Below, piece after piece: positions 40,310 to 49,899 of a stretch of DNA of 64,000 bases. A model generated the notes under the pieces. That model was given only the letters and a program-made list of their open reading frames with translations. It was not told the DNA's origin and made no database searches. The stretch's first letter is position 1, and each line of letters begins with the position of its first letter. This DNA is from Eutreptiella sp. 'Long Island Sound 2002' (taxonomy: Eukaryota > Euglenozoa > Euglenophyceae > Eutreptiales > Eutreptiaceae), in NCBI GenBank assembly GCA_964036045.1, contig OZ038388.1, positions 3,722,935 through 3,786,934 of the forward strand. Direction: 5' to 3'. The position numbers and the translations under genes were made by a program.

Positions 40310-42672
40310 TGAAGCCGGTTCGGACCCCCGTGGTCATCTTTGGGTCACTTGGGGTGTGTATCTATGTGCCGGCAAGCCGCCATTGGCTGATATCATACTC
40401 TCCCATCCACCTAACCTAACCTGATGTGATAGTGTGATAGGTTTGGCCATTCCGGCTATGAGCGGTCATATTCAGTACCGAGGCGCCGCCAGCGGAGATT
40501 TATATATCGGAATATCAGGAATCAACAGGGTTTTATTATCATAATGTTTCCGTAATTTTTCAGCCTTTCGTTCTGATGGTCAATGTATCGGCGACTGTCA
40601 GTTGGCTCGCGATTTTGCGGTAACCGATTGGTTAACTGTTATTTCCAGATATTTTGGCGGAAACCCCGATGAAGGGTCAGATTTCATCAGTAAAGGGTTC
40701 GTTGCTTCCGCAATTTTCTAAATATGCACTCGAAATTTTATTCTGAATTTTTCGTGATGTCGAAATCGGATTTTCGACTTCGACATCGCCGCACTTGATT
40801 TGGTCTTCTTCGAGTGGTCATACTCTTTTCCCTATGCCCGAATCAGGTCTCCCTTATACTTGCCACCCATTTGACTTGGAGATATAAGGGAAACAAAAGT
40901 GAATCGTGGGACCACTTGGAAGGGCCATATCTACCAGCGAGTGTGAGGATAGGGAATAAGGAAGGTTGCGTTGCAAGCGCCTTGGTCTCAACTTAATATA
41001 GGAAGCATCAAACGCCTTTGGTGTGTACACATGCCCGGTATAGCAAGGGATAATGGTCAAGAGGGTATAAAGTGATATATAACTCTTGGACCGTGCAACC
41101 GAATATTTTATTGCGACTTTCGAGTGTACCGCATGAGTGTTGGGGTTGCATAGCAACTTTCCTTGGGTTCCTACGTATTTTTGACGTGAAGTTATGTCCA
41201 TGGAGGGACATGGCATATCATGGTGGGAGCCACATTTTGAGGGTATGTGTTATATGCATGGTATATGTTTGATATGCTCACGCCCATGTTATATATCTTC
41301 GTGTGGCCGAAGAGATGGGGAGCCACACGTGACAAGGGCTTTGCCCATGTCCCAATTGTGGAATTCAAAGCGCTAGACTAAGTCTACCGCGTATGTATTG
41401 CTCATGGTATGTTTGGCAATGAAATCCATGAGTGCACTTCCATTTTCATGGGGCATGTAGATATGGGTGGCGAAGGTATCTCCATGCGCCTGATTGGGGA
41501 TCCAAGTGGGGGAATTGTTCGTAAATGGTTCCAATCATTTGTGTATTGAACCATGAGCGGATATCATGGGTGAGCATAGAGATAAACTATCATGATAACT
41601 TTGTATTTGGACATATTTTCATGTTTTTGACCTCATTTTATGCTCATTTTTGTGTTTTATGTGCTCAACTGGTCGGCTAACAGCAAAGTGCCTAGAGATC
41701 CGTGAACGATGGTATGTTGCTTATATGTTGGCATATGCTTCGGTGTTGAACCTCACCATATGCCGGATCACGTGGTCACTTTGGCTCGGCACACGAGGCC
41801 TCACAAAATTAGGTCTCAAACTCATGAGCTGACTTGTGAAGCATGCCATGTACATAACCGGAGGGGTTTCGGAGCCAATGATGGGATATTCTTGGGCATG
41901 GACCTTTGGTCTATATCACCCTTGTATATTACTTTCCGGTTTGACACATGCATGGAGCATTTGGATATTTGCCGTATGCATTTTTGAGTATATAATTGAC
42001 TTTTGGGCACAATGGTGTGATTTGCCTGATTTTGCCATCTTGTGAGGTCATCTTCATGGGGCAGTTCTCCAGGCCCATTCGACTCCAAGTCCAACCAAGG
42101 TTATGTCAGGGTAGGGCATGGTCCTGAGTGCCACTCTAGGCCATGACACGCCACCTCCCCTATTGGGCTAGGATTTAGAGGCTTGGGAGTGAACACATTT
42201 TTGGGGTTTGTGTAGTGACTTGTGACACATGGCATTCAGCCATCTCATTTGACCTGGTTCAGGGCAATATGTTGGTGAGTCAAGGGAAGGTCTTGAGTCC
42301 AGGGAATGAGGGGTTTATGATTGTGAATGTTTATGTTTACCTCTTTCCCCAACTTTGCTTTATTTGTGTTCATATGCCAATTTCAGGGCTTTCTTCCTTG
42401 GTGCAATTCTTGTACATGCCCGCCACCGTGGGAAGACCGGTGTGCTGAACGGAAGCCCGCATCGTGGATTGGATTGTGAATCGGGTTATTGCTGCATTTG
42501 TGGGATCTGATTGCTGTTCAGGGTTGAAGGAGGATTGTATTTTCTATTTTCTATTTTTTTGGATTTTGGACCCGGGACTTTGAGAAATGCAAGCATTGAT
42601 CAGGAGCAAATCAGCAGGAATTACAGGCGGCAGGGGCACAGCAGGGGCCGGTCCTGGTAGGGACCTTCTTTA
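40310..42672 (+). repeat. RT-D 5' LTR
   Basis: Begins TGAAGCCGG and ends CCTTCTTTA, just before the primer-binding site. It is in inverted orientation to the RT-C LTR. The last bases TA instead of CA are shared with the RT-C copy, so this is a family trait. Confidence 0.9.
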
Positions 42673-42685
42673 TGGTAGCAAAGGC
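42673..42685 (+). promoter_or_regulatory. RT-D primer-binding site
   Basis: TGGTAGCAAAGGC follows the LTR directly. It differs by one base from the first part of the RT-A site (TGGTAGCAGAGGC), so initiator-Met tRNA priming is likely, with one mismatch. Confidence 0.75.
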
Positions 42686-42721
42686 TTACCTGCTGCCCCT
42701 ACCTACCGCTGACCCGGGGAC

Positions 42722-45691
42722 TTGGGCGTTTATGAGCCCTGCCCAAGTACGCCCCGGGTGCGTATTGTGGACTCGGTGGAGACCACGCCGGAGATTGGAG
42801 CCATAGAAGAACCGAGACGTTCAAGAGCATGGCGAACTCCGGAAGTTGAAGCCCGAAGAGAAGTACGACATTTGGGAAGAGGAGGACGTGACATGGAGGA
42901 CTTGGTCTCCATGTGTGAGCGTCGCTGCCGAAAGGCATGCAACCTCCGCTCCGCCGCGGAGGACTCCGATGAAGCATGTCATTCAGGCAGCAGTGGAGGA
43001 CGGACACGGCGCTACCGGAAGCGCGAATCACCCAAGTCCGCGGCAAGGGACGCCGGGGCTATGGACACGGACCCCAGCCCGGTCAGGCTGTGGGAATCCG
43101 AGGGGCACTCCGAGGGCTATCGGACAGCCTACGAGCCACCCTCGGAGTCGGAGGAGATGTCCGCGCCCATCGCCAGGGCGCATACGGCCCCCGAGCCCGC
43201 CCTGAAGCACGACGCCGAGGGCTTGGAGAGGCCAGCCAGGGCCTGGACGGCACCTGTGCCCCGGCACACGGGACCAGAGACGGACGCCATAGGCGATACG
43301 CCCATGGGCGATGAGTCTGAGGCGCCGGGAACCGCGGGATGCGCTGGATCAGGCGGAAGGCACGCTGAGTGCCACTGCGAGCAGGTGTCCTTCTTCATGG
43401 GCAAGTACCCAAAGATGGGGATGGACGCCATCGTGCATCGTCTCGACCGCCTGGACAACGCAAAGGACGGCCTAGAGGAGGACGTCGCCGGGATTCTGGA
43501 TGACCAGTCGGCCGCGGAGAAAGACATGGAGGAGCTGCGAGCGGAACGGGATCCGTACCGGGAGAATCTTGAGCTGGCCCTGGAGAAGCAGCAGCGAGTG
43601 GTGGACAGCCTCCTCCACCTGGTGGAGGACATGTCGGGACGCCTGAAAAGGCTGGAGGAGCTACAGCCCCTCGCCTCGGGTCCGGAGCTCCCGGCAAAGC
43701 CGGCCGCAGTAGAGCTGGTGGAGCGGGTTAAGACCCTCAGGAGCGCCATGGAGAAACCCATGGGCGGCCCTGCAGAGGCACCATACGCGCCTCCGCGTGT
43801 TGACCCGGGTGCGCTGCCGTTTGTTCCCATGTTCAGCGAATCCACAATGCTCGGGGAACACACGGCACCGGCTGGGTCCATGCGGGAAGGGCACGTAACC
43901 ACGGACCCGAGGAGCCTGACGGTACAGATGTCCCATGCCGCCCAGGATGTACCGATCACGACGGATATGGTAGTTTATGCGGAAGAGAAGATCGAGAGCC
44001 AGACCATGCAGGGGCGAACCATGGGAAGCGCCGACGGACATGGTCGAGGTCATCCAGGCGGAAACCTGTGGGCGAAGGACCCCAATACGGGGATATGGAC
44101 GGCCGATGGAGCAAATCCTTCCCGCATTCCAAACCCCATGGGTTCAGGCCCAACTGGACCGCACTCCATGGAGGAGAGGGATGTACGGGGAGTGTACTCA
44201 CACCCCCCGGCCACAGGTGGTATCCGTCTCGGTGGCGTGGTGGCTGGAGACGTCGGAGACGCCATCAGGATTGACGACCTCAGGGGAATCAAAATCCCCT
44301 ATTACGACGGGAACCTGTCCAACCTGGATGACTTCATCCTGGACTGGGAGGACTTTGCCGAGGAGGTCGTCGGTGAGATGCGGGGAGCGCCGCGGGACAA
44401 GTGGGTATGCCGGACATTCCCACACCGGCTGGCGCAGGACCTGAAGGAGGAGCTGCGGGATCAGATCCGGGAAGGATTGATCCGAGCGGAGCAGGCCTGC
44501 CTCCAGTGGTTGGAGGATGAGGAGCGGGTGGACGCTCCGAACCAGAAGCTGGAGGACTTGTGGTCCATCCCGCTGCCGCTGGACCGCGGTGAGTTGCGAG
44601 TCCGGGAGTGGAACCGGTATCTGCGGAAGTACCGCAGATGCCTCAAGCTCGTGGAGGACTGGAACGAGGCCAGCAAGATCCGCCACCTGCTGAAGGACGT
44701 CCTCCCCAGCAACTGGAAGAGGAGAGTGGAGGACGGGGAGAAGAAGCGCGCCAAGAAGCGGCTGGCGGTGAGGATCATGGCGGCGGAGGATACCCATGCG
44801 GGTATCATGGAGTTCTTCAGGAGGAACCTGGGCGAGCCCAACCGGATGTTGGGACTGAAGAACGCCGTGTATGTGGAGGTATTTGGAGACTCCATGGGGC
44901 AAAGGTTGCTGCGCCTCAACAACGTGGAGTGGAGGCGCGGGGAGCCGCTGAGGATGCAGGTCATCTTCGCCCGCATGAGCCTGGACGAGATCGTGAAGTA
45001 CATCACGGTGGAGTTGAAGCTCAATGCGAAGAACGAGGCCCACGTGCAGGATCTACATGGTCATGGACAACGAGGCCACCGAGAAGACCGCCATCATCGG
45101 GAGATCCAGGAGGACAAGGCCAACTCTGCGGAGGATGGTAGTGGAAGTGGCCAAGACCACTGGTCCCGGGAGGATCACGAGGAGGCCCATTTCTTCGCGT
45201 TTGTGGCGCACAACGTGAAGAACCATGGGCAGGATCGGTCCAGATGGAGCCAAGTGGGACCCAGGGGCAAAGAGCCAAGGAGGATCGGGAACCCACCGCT
45301 CTCGTTCCGGGAGTACAGGTCTCAGCACGACGGGTGCTGGGTCTGTTACGGCAAGGGAAACAACCATGCACACGACCACCGTCAGTGCAAGGTGTATGAG
45401 GCGGACAAGAAGGCCTACTTCGCCGCCCGGCCCGAGAGGAAGCCCAAGGAGCAGCCGATTTCCGATTGGAAGGCGAAGGGCGGAGATGGGGGAAAAGGCC
45501 AAGGCAAAGGCCAAGGAAAAGGCGGAGGAAGAGGCTACGGTGGTGGACCTGGCCAAGACCGACGAGTGAGGTCGATCGAGGAGGTTGCTGAGGACATGTT
45601 GAGGACGTTGGAGGAAGTCAAAGCCCAGCAACGTGGTGGACAAAGTCCTAGCGGATCGCAGCCGGAGAAGGCTGCGGGAAGCCAAGTCTAG
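42722..45691 (+). CDS. RT-D Gag protein
   Basis: Open from a TGA at 42,710 to the TAG at 45,689-45,691. The first in-frame ATG is at 42,893, so the real start may be there (about 932 residues). Numbering from 42,722: a charged N-terminus, a coiled-coil-like stretch at about 245-335, a Gly/Pro/Met-rich middle, a capsid-like region at about 505-770 (IKIPYYDGNLSNLDDFI and LEDEERVDAPNQKLEDLW), and a zinc-knuckle variant near 880 (CWVC, H, C; C-x2-C-x8-H-x4-C). The tail is a basic GKGQGKG-type region. It closely parallels RT-F Gag. Gag coats and packages the element RNA. Confidence 0.88.
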   Translation: MGVYEPCPSTPRVRIVDSVETTPEIGAIEEPRRSRAWRTPEVEARREVRHLGRGGRDMEDLVSMCERRCRKACNLRSAAEDSDEACHSGSSGGRTRRYRKRESPKSAARDAGAMDTDPSPVRLWESEGHSEGYRTAYEPPSESEEMSAPIARAHTAPEPALKHDAEGLERPARAWTAPVPRHTGPETDAIGDTPMGDESEAPGTAGCAGSGGRHAECHCEQVSFFMGKYPKMGMDAIVHRLDRLDNAKDGLEEDVAGILDDQSAAEKDMEELRAERDPYRENLELALEKQQRVVDSLLHLVEDMSGRLKRLEELQPLASGPELPAKPAAVELVERVKTLRSAMEKPMGGPAEAPYAPPRVDPGALPFVPMFSESTMLGEHTAPAGSMREGHVTTDPRSLTVQMSHAAQDVPITTDMVVYAEEKIESQTMQGRTMGSADGHGRGHPGGNLWAKDPNTGIWTADGANPSRIPNPMGSGPTGPHSMEERDVRGVYSHPPATGGIRLGGVVAGDVGDAIRIDDLRGIKIPYYDGNLSNLDDFILDWEDFAEEVVGEMRGAPRDKWVCRTFPHRLAQDLKEELRDQIREGLIRAEQACLQWLEDEERVDAPNQKLEDLWSIPLPLDRGELRVREWNRYLRKYRRCLKLVEDWNEASKIRHLLKDVLPSNWKRRVEDGEKKRAKKRLAVRIMAAEDTHAGIMEFFRRNLGEPNRMLGLKNAVYVEVFGDSMGQRLLRLNNVEWRRGEPLRMQVIFARMSLDEIVKYITVELKLNAKNEAHVQDLHGHGQRGHREDRHHREIQEDKANSAEDGSGSGQDHWSREDHEEAHFFAFVAHNVKNHGQDRSRWSQVGPRGKEPRRIGNPPLSFREYRSQHDGCWVCYGKGNNHAHDHRQCKVYEADKKAYFAARPERKPKEQPISDWKAKGGDGGKGQGKGQGKGGGRGYGGGPGQDRRVRSIEEVAEDMLRTLEEVKAQQRGGQSPSGSQPEKAAGSQV

Positions 45692-45745
45692 AGGAGCCCC
45701 CAGGGGAGTGGGACCTCGGAGGTCTCTCCTCCGAAAATCAGTGGA
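45689..45745 (+). promoter_or_regulatory. RT-D amber stop: candidate readthrough signal
   Basis: TAG in frame with pol, followed by AGG-AGC-CCC. GAGGAG, starting at the G of the stop, is complementary to CTCCTC about 40 nt downstream. A GACCT/AGGTC hairpin lies between them. The equivalent pair in RT-A is GGGGAG/CTCCCC, a compensating change on both sides. Confidence 0.6.
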
Positions 45746-47838
45746 ATCCCAGAGAAAGCGAAGGCACAGCGGGTGCCGAAGAAGGCTCCAGACGAGCCAA
45801 AACCACTGAGTTTCGCCACTCCCAACCCCTGGAGCGCCCTGCCAAGGGAAGTACATGTGGGTACGGGACATGGCAAGAAGGAAGGAGCGACCACGGAGAG
45901 CCCCGTGGATGGGCAGGACCAACCCAAGATCTACACCATCCGTGACCATACCCTTGAAGTCCTGATGCAGCCGGACGTGCTAGAGTTGCATGCCGTGAGA
46001 GTCGTCCATACACCTCATGGCGACGAGCGGCAGTTGCACTTGAAAGTGCGAGTACGGTGCGGACGAGAGGAGAAGCCGGTGGATGTGTTGGTGGATACGG
46101 GTGCCCAGGTGAGCCTGGTCCGGAGAGGGTTGTTCAAGGAGGAATTCCTGCAGCCCAGCCGGAGACCGGTCCGCCTGAAGGTCGCCAACGGAGAGATTAT
46201 GGGTGGTGGCACCCATGAGGCCACTATCAGTATGGAATTCTGGGAGCATGAGCGCTTGAACCGCCCTGATCAGGCAAAGAGAAGCACTCTATCCGGGAAC
46301 TTCTATGTGGCCGACATTACCGATTGGGATATGATCATGAGGTATGACTTCATGGTGGCAAACGCCATTGGAGCCCTTCCCCATCGTGCAATGCTGGTCC
46401 GGGAGGATGATGAATGCCTCACATGGCTGTCCACGGACTATGCATGCGGATCATCCCAATGGAATGCTGAGGAAGAGGATCGGATCGTCCGAGCGGTCCA
46501 AGCTGTGGCTGCCAAGTCCAGAGGAGACCGCGGAGTTCAGCTCACGGAGTATGGAATGGCGCCGCAGGTGTATGACAGGATGATCCAGACGCTGGGAGCC
46601 GAAGCGCCCGAGACGGACGTCTTCGCTTCCCGGGATGCCCCACTTTTGCGGAAGTGTAGGAGGCATTGGCATCGAGGAGACTCAGCCTGGCACAGGCATT
46701 GGGGTTTGAAGGAGTGGGGACCTATGTATTGGCATGGCTCCCTGGACAATACCAGACGTACGTTGGAGAAGATCATCGCGGATAGGGCGAAGGGGATCCT
46801 GGTCATAACCGGCATAGGATCCACCCCATGTCCGCTGGAAGGTCTCAAGTCGACGCTGGACTCCATCACCCTGAACGAGATGTCATTCGGGCCAGAGGAG
46901 GAGCTGTTCATCGACGCCAAGGGTGTATCAATGCCCTCCCCGGGTCAAGCGTGGGGTACCAAGGCTTTCCTGGTGGATGGGGCGCAAGCCCAGCCCAGGG
47001 GTGATGAAGGATTCATCCGTAGGGTGGAGGCGGTGCCCATGAAGGTCATGTTTGAGCCCAAGGAGGGGACGGATCAGCCAATTGATGGCCACGACGTCCT
47101 GTCCCACGCCGAGATCGACGACGTCGTCAACTACATGCGGATGGGGATGCACGACCGTGTGGCAGCCAAGAAGAGGCGGGCCATGGTCACATCTCCGCAT
47201 TGGTGGGATGACAAGATGTTGGTCACCGGCAAGTACGAGAAGGATGAGTTCGTGGCGAGGGTCATGGATCACATCGCGGACCAATATGATGGTCCGGTTG
47301 GGTCGGACCCACCAACGTGGGGTTTTCCAAGAGTGGGAACCGGTAGCGACAAGCACCAGCCCGATGCCGCAGATTTTCGAAGATTATCGGTGGGAATCAC
47401 GACCCACGACGATGAAGACGGCATATCGGACGAGCAGAAGTCGGACTCGGACCCAGAAGAGGCCTATACCGCAGTGCGGTCGGTTGTATCGATACCGAAG
47501 CAAGCGGCTGACGAGGCCCAGGAGAACCCGAAGGTCGCCGAGCTGAAGGAGAGGCTGATCAAGGCCTATCCGCGGCTATTCAGTGGCGTCGCCAACAAGA
47601 ACCCTCCAGATCGTGGGAGGCTTGGCACAGCGAGGATCAAGCTGGAGCCAAACCCCAAGATCTATCGTCATCGGGAGTACCAACTTCAGGGCGATCGGGC
47701 CGAGGCCATGAAGAAGTTGTTGGCCGAGTTCATTGAGCGGGGATGGATCGAACCCTCCGACAGTGAGTGGGCCAGCCCAGCCTTCATCGTGCCCAAGAAG
47801 GAGAAGGGCGAGTGGAGTTTGGTGGTTGATTACAGAGG
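45692..47838 (+). CDS. RT-D Pol polyprotein, truncated by RT-E
   Basis: Open directly after the amber codon. Numbering from the GTG at 45,773: aspartic protease at about 75-205 with DTG at 108-110 (VDVLVDTGAQVSL); methyltransferase-like module at about 260-405, recognisable by TDVFASRDAPL, HRHWG and ILVIT, but with WHGSLD where NPPF would be; an acidic linker; then the RT entry (YRHREYQLQGDRAEAM, ERGWIEPSDSEWASPAFIVP, LVVDYRG). The frame then enters RT-E DNA and stops at 47,929, so no RT catalytic site is present in this part. Confidence 0.88.
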
Positions 47839-48023
47839 TGTTATGGCTTCGAACAGCAGCAGCGCAACAGCGCAGCGCAACAGCGCGCAAATCGCAAGTC
47901 GCAGTCGCAATCGCGCTGACAGTCTGTGAATAATAAAGAAGAATCGAATGCCACCTGTGAATGAGCGCTGTAAGATACTTCGATCTTTGAACAGGGTTTA
48001 TGTCTTCGAGATTGTGTTATTAT
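47839..48023 (+). repeat. RT-E 5' LTR (right border tentative)
   Basis: Begins TGTTATGGC immediately after the interrupted RT-D codons, has a GCAGCGCAACAGC-type repeat near 47,855-47,905 and an AATAAA signal at 47,932-47,937. TGGTGCCCCG at 48,024 is the likely primer-binding site start. The second LTR lies outside the window, so the right border is not confirmed. Confidence 0.5.
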
Positions 48024-48231
48024 TGGTGCCCCGTCTAAAAATCCTGCGAGGTTTGTCGATTGGGATTTTGGATTTCGGATTTTGAGAAACAAAGAGGCAC
48101 AGGAGTGCAGTCGAGTTCCCAAGAAACAAACCACAACAAGTGGTAGCCAGCTAGGTGGCGGGGAGGATCAATCTTCGAGATCAATCTTCGACGCCGCAAC
48201 GCCGTCAACTTGATTTGGACTTCGATCTACA

Positions 48232-49899
48232 ATGGAGCGGCCCTTCGACGACGCAGCTATGCTGCATTTCATCAGAGACAGTTTGTTTCGAAGTGATTCA
48301 CCCTTGCATCACAAATTTTCGACCTCGTTAGAGAAGTTCATCGCAGAGCGCATCGCTAGTCGAGAAAGCGAGTGGTTTCCATGTCTCTCTCGTGATCTTC
48401 ACAGCTGTTCGCAGAAGCTTGCGAATACTCAAGCCAAAGTTATCGAATTGGAACAACGCATCGATGTATTGCAGGCAACAGCAGCAAGTGCTACCGCAGC
48501 AACTGAACAATGCGTCGATGTATTGCAGGCAACAGCAGTAAGTGCTACAGCAGCAACTGGCCAGCGCATCGATACCTTGCAGTCCTCGACGGAAAATGCA
48601 ACTCAAGCTGCTGCAAATGAGCTTCGACGCGTAGAACAAGAATTGTCGCAATGTTACGCTCTTCTTAACGAATTTGTACGAACTTCGAGTCCACCACCTC
48701 CGAACAACATCCAGTTTCCGCAACCACAACAACAACAGTTTCCGCAACCACCGTCTTCTTCGAATTCGAACCAACCTCACCCTCCACAACAACCACTCCC
48801 ACAGCGGCCTACCTTCGAACCACCACCCCAGTTCGTAGTTCAACGTGCTCCTTCGCAGGAGATTTTGGGACGCCGCGTCGAGCGCCTGAACAAACTTGTC
48901 AAGAGGTTCACGGGTAAACCTGGATGTGGAGAATTTCGAACATGGAAAGAAGATCTATTACGAGCCTTCACTTTGTCGGACATCACCTCACCCGTCGATC
49001 AGGCAGCAACGATGTCATTCCTCCTCGATGGTGATGCCGCTGAGTACTATCATAGCCTGACAAAAGTTGTACAGGACGACTGGTTCGAGCTCATGCGTGT
49101 GTTAGGCCAGCGTTTCGACTGCATATCCCATGAGCCAGTGTATTTGTCGAGAATGTTGAGCTTGAAAGAGAGCGAGTTTCCCCGACATGCAGATTACGTT
49201 CGAGAATTTCGTACATGCGTTATCAAGTCGAAGGTCAACACGAATGAACTCCAGATGGGTTACCTCGTCAGCTCTCGATTTGTTGAAGGGTTGTCGAATG
49301 ACGCTGTGCGCCGGCAGTACATCGTTGAAGTCCGTTCGAGATGGCGTTCTAATAATCCATTTGGATTCGATACCTTGGTAGAGACCATCGCGGAAGCCTA
49401 CATTGCGGCTGGGTATCAACTGGAAGAAGTACAGAACGCATCGAGAACGACATCAGATCACACCCTGGGTCCTGCAGTGTCCAGACCCCTGCCTATGATG
49501 GTCCCACCTACTTCGACTTCCACGTTTCCATCGAACCCTATGCCAACGCCACACGTCACATCGATGCCGACCCCAGCTGCGGCGCCCACGGCTTCGACCG
49601 TGGCAGAGCCGATGAATCTCGATGCAATTGCTAAGCTTCGAGAAGAGTTACATGCCTACATTGGTGAACGGTTCGGACGTCAACATGGCGGACGCCAAGA
49701 TGGTCGAGAAAGCAGACGTCGCTACAACTGTGGCGAACAAGGACACCTGGCCCGCGACTGTCCAAAAGGTCGACCGCAATCGCGAGGACGAGAACGCCGG
49801 GAATCACGGTCGAACACACCGAAACGAGATCAAAGTCGAGACAGCAAGGGACGATTTCGATCCCGCTCCAAGAGCAGAGAAAGGCCTACAACGGCCTAG
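48232..49899 (+). CDS. RT-E Gag protein
   Basis: ATG-started frame of 555 residues, a common Ty3/gypsy Gag size. N-terminal helices are followed by short tandem repeats of about 22 residues (VLQATAASATAATEQ, VLQATAVSATAATGQ). A Pro/Gln-rich linker follows, then the Retrotrans_gag-type region at about 215-395 (GEFRTWKEDLLRAFTL, AATMSFLLDGDAAEYYHSL). A zinc knuckle (NCGEQGHLARDC) near 500 lacks its first Cys, with Arg-Tyr-Asn-Cys where Cys-Tyr-Asn-Cys is usual; CGC versus TGC is one base. The tail is Arg/Ser-rich. The last 278 nt overlap pol. Confidence 0.9.
   Translation: MERPFDDAAMLHFIRDSLFRSDSPLHHKFSTSLEKFIAERIASRESEWFPCLSRDLHSCSQKLANTQAKVIELEQRIDVLQATAASATAATEQCVDVLQATAVSATAATGQRIDTLQSSTENATQAAANELRRVEQELSQCYALLNEFVRTSSPPPPNNIQFPQPQQQQFPQPPSSSNSNQPHPPQQPLPQRPTFEPPPQFVVQRAPSQEILGRRVERLNKLVKRFTGKPGCGEFRTWKEDLLRAFTLSDITSPVDQAATMSFLLDGDAAEYYHSLTKVVQDDWFELMRVLGQRFDCISHEPVYLSRMLSLKESEFPRHADYVREFRTCVIKSKVNTNELQMGYLVSSRFVEGLSNDAVRRQYIVEVRSRWRSNNPFGFDTLVETIAEAYIAAGYQLEEVQNASRTTSDHTLGPAVSRPLPMMVPPTSTSTFPSNPMPTPHVTSMPTPAAAPTASTVAEPMNLDAIAKLREELHAYIGERFGRQHGGRQDGRESRRRYNCGEQGHLARDCPKGRPQSRGRERRESRSNTPKRDQSRDSKGRFRSRSKSRERPTTA

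Larger units (their letters stand above)
40310..47838 (+). mobile_element. RT-D: Ty3/gypsy-type element, left (5') part
   Basis: Plus-strand element inserted into RT-C after CAATG (40,305-40,309). It has a 2,363-bp 5' LTR, a primer-binding site, an intact gag, an amber codon, and pol up to the start of RT, where RT-E interrupts it at 47,839. The rest should lie to the right of the window. Confidence 0.9.

Noticed and set aside
36455-42672. A second giant palindrome (2.4-kb arms around a 1.3-kb loop)
   Set aside because: Fully explained by two LTRs of the same family in opposite orientation, caused by RT-D inserting into RT-C.
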